A model generated the notes under the pieces. That model searched no databases and was not told the DNA's origin. It saw only the letters and a program-made list of their open reading frames with translations. Source: a virus. From it: a stretch of 64,000 nucleotides of DNA. The stretch is taken from the IMG/VR virus record IMGVR_UViG_3300027969_000092, positions 1-64,000 of that record. One strand, 5' to 3'. Both the position numbers and the translations under genes were made by a program. This document shows positions 57,260 to 64,000 of this stretch, piece after piece. Within the stretch, counting starts at the first letter, position 1. Each line of letters begins with the position of its first letter.

Positions 57260-57427
57260 ATGCCATACGAATCAAAAGCACAAAAAGGCGCAATGTACGC
57301 CGCAGCAGCCGGTAAGTCAACCCTTGGCATCCCTAAAAAGGTTGGCAAGGAGTTTGTAAAAGCTGGTCCTGCATCAAACAAACTCCCAAATAAAGTGCCT
57401 AAGCGAGCAGCTGGCAGAGGACGTTAA
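57260..57427 (+). CDS. Small basic protein (55 aa)
   Basis: [20 protein letters not shown] then [20 protein letters not shown]. Basic, Lys/Ala-rich, ends KRAAGRGR. Only one base lies between the previous stop and its ATG, and it ends two bases before the next gene. Small basic phage proteins with [10 protein letters not shown] recur in environmental phages; unknown function. Confidence 0.75.
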   Translation: MPYESKAQKGAMYAAAAGKSTLGIPKKVGKEFVKAGPASNKLPNKVPKRAAGRGR

Positions 57428-57429
57428 GA

Positions 57430-58509
57430 ATGGCCTACTCCGGCACCTATAATAAAACCAAGATAACAGTAGACCAACTGGTCTCGTATGCGTATCGTGA
57501 CGCAGGAAGAACTGCGGAAGAAATTACTCCGGAGTATTCTGATGCTGGTAAGCAAGCATTGTTCTACATCTTGCAAAACTCTGCTAACCGTGGCATTAAT
57601 ATTTGGCTACAACAAAACGTAGTCCTTGGTGCACAGACCAATCAGCAATGGTTGACTATGCCAGCAAACTGCGTAGATGTCTTGGAAGCTAACTGGGTAT
57701 ACATTGTTAACCCGTCTATTACTGCAGCTCTGCCGTTGACTAGCGTTGATGCGTATGCTTTGTTTGATCAAACAGACAACGCAGACCTTGAGCTACATGC
57801 TACATCTACGTTAACAGATAACTACTTTGGTGCATCATATAGCGAAGGCACACGTATCTTTTACGTTGGTTTTAATGCGTATGCTCCAGCTGGTGCAGCA
57901 GATTACAGTTTAGATTTAGAAGTAACTAACGATGGTGTTACTTGGACTACTTGGGAATCATTCCCAACACAAACACTATCAGACCGTCAGTGGGCTTACT
58001 TCACCATTAACGCAACCCAAGAGTTTTATGGTTTCCGTTTAAAGAACCGCGAAACTACATCCACATTCTCTCTTCGTGCTATTCAGTTTGCACAGAGCCA
58101 GCAAGTTATTCCACTGTCCCGTTTAAACCGTACAGACTACTGGAATCTACCAAACAAGCAATTCCAAAGTCAACGTTCACTGCAATACTGGTTTAATCGT
58201 CAGATTGATCCCCAAATGTACCTGTGGCCAGTGCCAAACAATAACTACCAAGTATTCCAGTTAATACTAGACATTCAACCACAAGACGTTGGAACACTTA
58301 CTAACGAACTGTATTTACCAGATCGTGTTATTCCGTATATCCAAGCTGCGTTGTCCCATAAGGTTGCTATGCAGTTACCTGGGATTGACCTTGGTCGTGT
58401 GGGTTATTTAGAAAAGCTGGCATTGCAAGCCCGTACAGAGTTTGAAGAAGAGGATCGTGACAAGTCACCGATCTATTTCCAACCTAACTATAGTTACTAC
58501 ACACGATGA
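57430..58509 (+). CDS. Putative head-tail connector/accessory protein (359 aa)
   Basis: YNKTKITVDQLVSYAYRDAG and ALFYILQNSANRGINIWLQQ resemble the N-termini of connector proteins in environmental podoviruses. The centre is beta-rich (YSLDLEVTNDGVTWTTWESF), and the C-terminal helix carries YIQAALSHKVAMQLPG. Position directly before the adaptor gene supports a connector role; not certain. Confidence 0.75.
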   Translation: MAYSGTYNKTKITVDQLVSYAYRDAGRTAEEITPEYSDAGKQALFYILQNSANRGINIWLQQNVVLGAQTNQQWLTMPANCVDVLEANWVYIVNPSITAALPLTSVDAYALFDQTDNADLELHATSTLTDNYFGASYSEGTRIFYVGFNAYAPAGAADYSLDLEVTNDGVTWTTWESFPTQTLSDRQWAYFTINATQEFYGFRLKNRETTSTFSLRAIQFAQSQQVIPLSRLNRTDYWNLPNKQFQSQRSLQYWFNRQIDPQMYLWPVPNNNYQVFQLILDIQPQDVGTLTNELYLPDRVIPYIQAALSHKVAMQLPGIDLGRVGYLEKLALQARTEFEEEDRDKSPIYFQPNYSYYTR

Positions 58510-59126
58510 GCGGCGCATACGTAATGACCTATGACAACCTGGTTCAGGATGTCAAAAATTACATGGAGCGGGATGATGCTGGATTTATTGCGCAGATTCC
58601 TAATCTAATTGGTTTAGCAGAGTCTGCCATTGCGGCAGAGCTAAAAACATTGCTCCAATTAACCGTTGTGGAGACAACATTAGCAGTTAACCAGGTGGTG
58701 CTTAACAAGCCAGCTCGTTGGCGTAAGACAGTCTCCATGAAGGCCAATGGACGACCATTGTTACTTCGTTCACAGGACTATGTGGCACAGTACCAGTCAG
58801 AGTCTGACGCTAGCACAGTCAAATACTACGCTGAGTACGACTACAACAACTTTGCGTTTGCTCCTGCACCAGCTGCAGAGACACCAATTGAAATCATTTA
58901 TTACAGTGAAATTCAGCCGTTAGATACTACCAACCAACAAAACCTATTCACCCGTGAGTGCCCACAGGCCATGTTATTTGGCACTTTGTTGCAAGCTCAG
59001 GGCTATTTGAAGGCACTTGATAAACTGCCTGTTTGGAAATCATACTATACCGATTCATTGAACGCACTGAAAAAAGAAGACAATTCACGTCGTGTGGATC
59101 GCAACACTACTATTCAAGAGCCCTAA
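58506..59126 (+). CDS. Phage adaptor protein, gp11-like (206 aa)
   Basis: MTYDNLVQDVKNYMERDDAG followed by QIPNLIGLAESAIAAELKTL, MLFGTLLQAQGYLKAL and LPVWKSYYTDSLNALK match the adaptor family linking portal to tail nozzle in short-tailed phages. The start overlaps the previous stop (ATGA). Confidence 0.82.
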   Translation: MSGAYVMTYDNLVQDVKNYMERDDAGFIAQIPNLIGLAESAIAAELKTLLQLTVVETTLAVNQVVLNKPARWRKTVSMKANGRPLLLRSQDYVAQYQSESDASTVKYYAEYDYNNFAFAPAPAAETPIEIIYYSEIQPLDTTNQQNLFTRECPQAMLFGTLLQAQGYLKALDKLPVWKSYYTDSLNALKKEDNSRRVDRNTTIQEP

Positions 59127-59129
59127 TCT

Positions 59130-60398
59130 ATGTCCACTACATTTACCTCGCCGTTTACCGGCACCGTTGTTGTACCAACAGACGTATCGTACTACGCCTT
59201 AGATTTTGCAACAGACACCGAACTATACTGGCCTGCAGTTGTTAATCCAACTCAAGTACCTGCAGCCCGTATCATGGACTGCACACCGTCAACTTTTGGC
59301 TTGACAATCTTTTTACCACAAGGTGATCAGGGTTCCGTTGGCTCAGACATTCTTATTCGTAACTTTGGTGCCAACTCATTTATTGTAGCGGACTTTACTG
59401 GCGGAGCTTCAATAACAGTAGACCCAGGTATTGCAATTTATTTCTATCTGTCGGATAATACTACTGCCGCTGGTGTATGGCAAAACGTTACATTTGGTGC
59501 TGGTACATCCTCAGCGGATGCCGCAACACTGCAAGGCGCTGGCCTTACCACTATTGCTGGTAAGCTGGCAGTAACATCCAATATCTCTCGTGTATCCACA
59601 GTACCGACACTCTCTGATTCTAGCCGTGCCACTTCGTTTATCTGGGAAGGTGGTAACAATACTTGGAGTTTACCAAGTTCTGTTGGTCTATCAACCGGCT
59701 GGTGGATTGCGTTTAGAAACAACGGCACTGGTGCATTAACTATTCAGCCACAGGGCATCTCACTTATCAACGGTGAGAGCAACATTATTGCCAACCCAGG
59801 GGACTCTGGTTATGTGATGTATGAGCAGTCTACGGGTAACTTCTTTACCATTGGCTACACAATTCCAGCTAACGTTACATTTACTGCGGCTACCTATGAC
59901 GTAGATAGTATTGTTGGCAGCACGTTGAACCTTGTGTCCTATGCACCAATTATTCAAACATATGTAGCCCTATCTGGAACACGTACAAGCACATTGAACG
60001 TGGTATTGCCTGCTATTACCCAGATGTATGTGTTGGTTAACAAAGTGCCTGTAGGTACCTACAGCACGATTACATTCCAAATCTCTGGTAGCGGTGGCCC
60101 ATCGTTCTCATTGGCTGGTAATCAAGTCGCTACAGTTATCAGTGATGGCAACACTATTTTCTCATTGACTAGTGCAACGGTAGACTCATTTTACGCAATT
60201 AATGGAACAGCAAGTTCACCTCCGTTCTCATTCCTATCAGATACTAACACCGGCATGTACTTAGTTGGTGCTAACGTTTTAGGTTTAACAGCAAACGGCA
60301 CACAAATAATGAGGCTTGATAACTCAAACCTATCAGATCCACAAGTGGTGACTCCTGCTACATTTACGGCGGGCTTAATTAGCGGCGGTTCGTTCTGA
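59130..60398 (+). CDS. Putative tail fibre/spike protein (422 aa)
   Basis: Beta-rich with Ser/Thr/Gly repeats. N-terminus MSTTFTSPFTGTVVVPTDVS; the C-terminal FSFLSDTNTGMYLVGANVLG and TANGTQIMRLD motif recurs near the ends of phage fibre proteins before a chaperone domain, absent here. Overlaps the next gene by one base (TGATGG). Confidence 0.72.
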   Translation: MSTTFTSPFTGTVVVPTDVSYYALDFATDTELYWPAVVNPTQVPAARIMDCTPSTFGLTIFLPQGDQGSVGSDILIRNFGANSFIVADFTGGASITVDPGIAIYFYLSDNTTAAGVWQNVTFGAGTSSADAATLQGAGLTTIAGKLAVTSNISRVSTVPTLSDSSRATSFIWEGGNNTWSLPSSVGLSTGWWIAFRNNGTGALTIQPQGISLINGESNIIANPGDSGYVMYEQSTGNFFTIGYTIPANVTFTAATYDVDSIVGSTLNLVSYAPIIQTYVALSGTRTSTLNVVLPAITQMYVLVNKVPVGTYSTITFQISGSGGPSFSLAGNQVATVISDGNTIFSLTSATVDSFYAINGTASSPPFSFLSDTNTGMYLVGANVLGLTANGTQIMRLDNSNLSDPQVVTPATFTAGLISGGSF

Positions 60399-62548
60399 TG
60401 GCTGACGGTCAAGTCGATCCTCAGTTTAACCAAATTCATACCCTGGGTGTTACTCAGGGTATTAAACGTGACGGTACAGTATTTGAAGCACGTGAATACA
60501 GTGACGGTGTATGGTGTCGTTTCCAACGTGGCACACCTAAGAAAATGGGTGGCTATCGTCAACTATTTAATAGCTTCAGTGGTATCCCCCGTGGCTTTAT
60601 TACAAACCCATACAACGGCGTAAACTACTCGTTTGCTGGTACACAGGTTGGTCTAGATGTATTTACTACTGGTACTACACTAGGTGCTGGTAGTGGTCCG
60701 TTTGCCGCTATATTTACACCGGGTTATTCGCAATTTCCGATAACTGGTGACACAATCACTAACACCACGACTTCATTTGTTATTGACAGTAACGCAACGT
60801 CACCTATTAATTACACCTCAGTCTATCCTGCAGGCACTAAAGTAATCTTTTCTCAAAGTGGCACACCCACTGTACACACAGTAACTTCTTCCACTTTTGC
60901 AACACCAAACACAACAGTAAACTTTACTCCAGCGGTTGGTGGCTCTGTAGTTATCAGCAACGTTTGGATTTATAACACCTACTTTCAGCCAGATCCAAGG
61001 TTAATGTGGCAGTTTGACTTCCAATACGACCCATCTGGTGGTGCGTTAAAGTTGCTAGCGCATCCAGGGTTAAACCTACAAAACATTGACAATGGCGTTA
61101 ATACTGCAATCTACTATGGCAACACATTGCCAAACTCTAGCGAGCAGTGGACGTTCCAGGTACTAGCCGACAGCACTGGCCAGAACCCCACATATGAACC
61201 TATTAGCGTAGATGGCGGTGTGTGCTGTCTGTACCCCTTTATCTTTGCATATGGCTCAAACGGATTCATATCTAATAACAACGTAGACACAACCTACGCT
61301 GACCAAACCCCTACCGATTGGAACGGCCCCCTAGCAAACCAAGTTAACATGTCGGCCTCTAAGGTTGTCAAAGGTATGCCAACACGTGGTGGTACCAATG
61401 CGCCGTCCGGTTTGTTCTGGGCGTTAGACAGTCTTATTCGTACGTCATTTACAGGCTCAGCGCCTAACTACTGGCGCTATGATATCGTTTCTAGCCAAAT
61501 CTCTATTATGTCTTCCGCTTCCGTTGTTGAAATGGATGGAACATATTATTGGATGGGTGTTGACCGTTTCTATTGCTATAACGGTAGTGTTACAGTTGTT
61601 GCCAATGATAAAAACGTAAACTGGCTGTTTGACAACCTTAACTATGAGCAACGCCAAAAAGTGTGGGCCACCAAGGTACCACGCTACAATGAGATTTGGT
61701 TCTTTTATCCACGTGGCACAGCAACAGAATGTACTGATGCAATTATCTACAACGTAAAAGATAAGTTCTGGTTTGATGCTGGCCAAGCAGTTGGCGCACA
61801 AAGATCTTGTGGCTACACAACAGAGATTTTCCCAACACCTGTATGGTGTGATTGGAATTACAACGTAGAATATAGTCAAGGTTTTAACACCATTACAGCT
61901 CCATCTGGACTCGCAGCACCAACAACATATCAAATTTATGTTGCAGGTGACCAGAGCCAAGTGTTTAGCCCTGGTGACTATCTAGCGTTTAGTAACATTC
62001 CTGGAGATGTAGCATACCAAGTTGCTACTGCAGATTTTTTATACAATACTAGTGGTAACCCACTACCTGGTTGCACATTGATTACTGTTGAAACAGAGAT
62101 TGACCCTTATCCAGATGTAGGGCAATTGTTCTATATGGTTACCGGCGGATACGCTATTTGGCAGCATGAGTTTGGACTTAATAAAGTTACATTCTTAGAC
62201 GAACAAGCTATTCAGTCTAGCTTTACTACCTGTGATATTAGTTGGGTTGGTGGCACACCATCCCAAGATACTGCATCCGGTGTTAACCGCCGTATGCACT
62301 TACGTCGTATTGAGCCTGACTTTGTTCAAGCTGGTGTTATGAATTTGAATATTATCGGTCGTAAGTTTGCCAGTGGTGTATCGGAAGAGATATCTGGCCC
62401 GTTTGAATTTGATGAGAACACACCAAAGATTGACTTGCGTGTTGAGCACCGTGAGACTCGTTTGCAGTTTGAGTCTAATACCATTAACGGCAACTACGAA
62501 ATGGGTCGTATCTTGATCACCGCAGAGTACGGTGACGAGAGGCCGTAA
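60398..62548 (+). CDS. Tail nozzle/stabilisation protein, P22 gp10- or T7 gp12-like (716 aa)
   Basis: GVTQGIKRDGTVFEAREYSD and VWCRFQRGTPKKMGGYRQLF match the start of packaged-DNA stabilisation/nozzle proteins, which are beta-propeller rings below the adaptor. Internal NYWRYDIVSSQISIMSSASV and VWATKVPRYNEIWFFYPRGT are typical. Length agrees with the family. Confidence 0.85.
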   Translation: MADGQVDPQFNQIHTLGVTQGIKRDGTVFEAREYSDGVWCRFQRGTPKKMGGYRQLFNSFSGIPRGFITNPYNGVNYSFAGTQVGLDVFTTGTTLGAGSGPFAAIFTPGYSQFPITGDTITNTTTSFVIDSNATSPINYTSVYPAGTKVIFSQSGTPTVHTVTSSTFATPNTTVNFTPAVGGSVVISNVWIYNTYFQPDPRLMWQFDFQYDPSGGALKLLAHPGLNLQNIDNGVNTAIYYGNTLPNSSEQWTFQVLADSTGQNPTYEPISVDGGVCCLYPFIFAYGSNGFISNNNVDTTYADQTPTDWNGPLANQVNMSASKVVKGMPTRGGTNAPSGLFWALDSLIRTSFTGSAPNYWRYDIVSSQISIMSSASVVEMDGTYYWMGVDRFYCYNGSVTVVANDKNVNWLFDNLNYEQRQKVWATKVPRYNEIWFFYPRGTATECTDAIIYNVKDKFWFDAGQAVGAQRSCGYTTEIFPTPVWCDWNYNVEYSQGFNTITAPSGLAAPTTYQIYVAGDQSQVFSPGDYLAFSNIPGDVAYQVATADFLYNTSGNPLPGCTLITVETEIDPYPDVGQLFYMVTGGYAIWQHEFGLNKVTFLDEQAIQSSFTTCDISWVGGTPSQDTASGVNRRMHLRRIEPDFVQAGVMNLNIIGRKFASGVSEEISGPFEFDENTPKIDLRVEHRETRLQFESNTINGNYEMGRILITAEYGDERP

Positions 62549-62799
62549 TGGCTCTTGAATCGTTCTTTCCGTTCACTCCAGACTACATGTCTTGGGAAGA
62601 TTGGAATGGCAATCTGGTCATGTTCTATGGTGAAGAGCCTATTCCAGTGCTTCCAGAAGCAGAATGGAAAGCCGTTGCTGATAACGTAGCCCAGCTACCC
62701 ACGTTTCTTAATTACCCCGTTCCAGACCCGGCCCTATATACAAATTGGCAGGATTGGGCATACGAATTTACCGAAATTATTAACGGGCCAACTCAATAA
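62548..62799 (+). CDS. Hypothetical tail-region protein (83 aa)
   Basis: MALESFFPFTPDYMSWEDWN then LVMFYGEEPIPVLPEAEWKA. It has two repeated aromatic W-x-DW motifs (SWEDWN, NWQDWA). Overlaps the nozzle gene stop (TAATG). Small proteins of this form follow gp10-like genes in related phages and may be vertex or needle components; not assigned. Confidence 0.72.
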   Translation: MALESFFPFTPDYMSWEDWNGNLVMFYGEEPIPVLPEAEWKAVADNVAQLPTFLNYPVPDPALYTNWQDWAYEFTEIINGPTQ

Positions 62800-62802
62800 T
62801 TA

Positions 62803-62824
62803 GGGCGTTTTTACGCCCTTTTTT
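62803..62824 (+). terminator. Terminator fused to promoter
   Basis: GGGCGT (62803-62808) and ACGCCC (62813-62818) with a T4 loop, then T6. Ends the tail unit. Confidence 0.87.
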
Positions 62825-62842
62825 GCATTAGTTAATGTAGGA
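62819..62842 (+). promoter_or_regulatory. GCATTAGT promoter for the ejection-protein unit
   Basis: TTTTTT, GCATTAGT (62825-62832), TAATGTAGGA, 18 bases before the next start codon. Confidence 0.85.
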
Positions 62843-62859
62843 CAAATTACTTAAAGACC

Positions 62860-64000
62860 ATGGCACTAGAGACACTAGATACAACACAGCAACAATCTAC
62901 AGGAGGCCAGCAGCAGGAGGCTAGTCCTATTGTTGGCTTGTATCAAAATGTTTTTAATCGTGCTCCAGATGCCGGTGGGTTGGCTTATTGGCAAAATGCC
63001 TACGACACGGGCACTTCGTTAGACCAAATTAGAAATCAGTTTCAAAACTCACCAGAAGCTCAAGCAAAACCATACGTCAACACCCTTGGCGGCACTGGGT
63101 CCAACCTTGATAAAGATTTTGTAAATCCAAACTTAAATCAACAAATGGGTGTTACTGGCGCTACTAATCTTTTAGGTGCCGGCAATATTAATCTTACAGG
63201 CGCCACTGGTGTTACAGGTGTAACCGGTGTTACTAACGTCACAGGCGCTGTTACCGGCGTCACTGGTGTTACTGGTATATATTTAGATGTTTTAGGTCGT
63301 GCTCCAGATGCGTCTGGTTTAACTTATTGGCAGAGTCAGATTGATAAAGGCACACCAATAGAAAAAATTCGTGCTGAAATTGCTGCTTCAAAAGAATCAG
63401 CAACACCTAATGCGCAAGTTGCTCAAGCGTACCAAACTATTTTAGGTCGTTCTCCGGATCCAAACGGGCTGCAATATTGGCAGCAACAAGCTGCTAACGG
63501 TGTGCCTTTAGATCAAATTATGGCGGCAATGAAGGCGTCTCCTGATGCCCAAACTTATGCTATTAATCAAGCATATAACAATGTTTTGGGTAGAGATGCT
63601 GATCCTGAAGGTTTGGCATACTATAAAAAACTTGCAGCAAGTGGCACCCCAATTGATCAAATTGTTAAAACCATTCAAAGCACTTCAGAAGGTACTGTTG
63701 CTCAAGATTATTTTAATTATTTAGGTCGTAAGCCTGACGCCGCTGGTTTAAAGTATTGGCAAGATCAGTTAGCCGCTGGCAAAACAAAAGAACAAATTGC
63801 ACATGAGATTGCATTGTCTGGCGAAAGTGTCACAACAAATGCACCGGACGTTAAAGCATTATTAACTGCTACGTTGGATAAAAGTATCGTTGATAAATTG
63901 ACACCAGATCAACTTACAGCGTATACAAAATTATTTTTAGATACTACCACAGGAAATGAAAACGATAATTTAAAAGCAATATATAAACAAATTGCTTTAG
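62860..64000 (+). CDS. DUF4214-repeat protein, 3'-truncated by the window
   Basis: Open from ATG 62860 to the right edge. Five DUF4214-like units are visible, each of the form (V/I)LGR-x-PD-x-x-GL-x-YWQ (e.g. DVLGRAPDASGLTYWQ, TILGRSPDPNGLQYWQ), with a Thr/Gly/Val linker (about residues 96-140) between units 1 and 2. DUF4214 occurs in surface and S-layer-like proteins and in phage virion proteins; its function is open. It is the last gene in the window and may continue into the ejection-protein cluster. Confidence 0.85.
   Translation, partial: MALETLDTTQQQSTGGQQQEASPIVGLYQNVFNRAPDAGGLAYWQNAYDTGTSLDQIRNQFQNSPEAQAKPYVNTLGGTGSNLDKDFVNPNLNQQMGVTGATNLLGAGNINLTGATGVTGVTGVTNVTGAVTGVTGVTGIYLDVLGRAPDASGLTYWQSQIDKGTPIEKIRAEIAASKESATPNAQVAQAYQTILGRSPDPNGLQYWQQQAANGVPLDQIMAAMKASPDAQTYAINQAYNNVLGRDADPEGLAYYKKLAASGTPIDQIVKTIQSTSEGTVAQDYFNYLGRKPDAAGLKYWQDQLAAGKTKEQIAHEIALSGESVTTNAPDVKALLTATLDKSIVDKLTPDQLTAYTKLFLDTTTGNENDNLKAIYKQIAL

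Overview
The window is almost certainly part of the genome of a tailed double-stranded DNA phage with podovirus-like (short-tailed) morphology. It carries large and small terminase subunits, a portal, a scaffold-like protein, a major capsid protein, an adaptor/nozzle pair of the T7 gp11/gp12 or P22 gp10 type, ejection-type internal proteins and a lysis cassette. No tail-tube, tape-measure or sheath gene is seen. No tRNA, rRNA, CRISPR array, integrase or insertion sequence was found. The host is probably a Gram-negative proteobacterium. This is inferred from the SAR-type lysozyme, the GTA-type 3TM holin and a DUF1289 protein. Both ends of the window cut through genes: the right edge opens a DUF4214-repeat protein, and the left edge holds the Gly/Thr-rich tail of a virion protein. 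They could be two parts of one gene if the molecule is circular or permuted, but this cannot be proved here.

Layout. (1) 1-5917, plus strand: four virion genes, including an M15-peptidase-like protein and large coiled-coil internal proteins. (2) 5918-21415, minus strand: replication and nucleotide metabolism. Genes include family A DNA polymerase, class II ribonucleotide reductase, DUF2815 ssDNA-binding protein, DUF2800 nuclease, small terminase, DUF3310, SNF2-type helicase, HNH and VRR-NUC nucleases, a sigma-region-4-like protein, a methyltransferase, a glycosyltransferase and a primase-helicase. Most are joined by ATGA or TAATG overlaps. (3) 21.4-30.4 kb, minus strand: an accessory island of small genes plus a phage sigma factor lacking region 4, a MoxR AAA+ ATPase, a VWA/metallopeptidase partner and an SprT-like protease. 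It carries 21 copies of the palindrome GTTTAAAC and is bracketed by two related 123-bp inverted-repeat elements. (4) 30.0-31.05 kb: a one-kilobase divergent control region with iteron-like repeats, operator-like palindromes and one of the 123-bp elements; this is the best candidate for a replication origin. (5) 31067-64000, plus strand: an intein-like protein, TerL, portal, leaderless small genes, GroES, head genes, a fibre region (collagen-like protein, four RCC1 propeller proteins, S74 fibre), a sulfation/glycosylation set (sulfotransferase-glycosyltransferase fusion, APS kinase fusion, GT2), lysis genes, a gene with a complete -1 frameshift signal, and tail genes.

Regulation visible in the sequence. 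Nine copies of a composite element occur, usually with a GGGCG hairpin or its remnant, then a T-run, GCATTAGT, four variable bases and a TA(G/T)G block. They divide the late plus-strand region, and two minus-strand operons, into transcription units. A separate palindrome, TTTCACATTATGAAA, sits in three control regions around the island. The window therefore suggests at least two regulons: the GCATTAGT promoters, and the island units controlled by the palindrome and perhaps by GTTTAAAC.

All functional calls rest on motifs recognised by eye; no database search was run.
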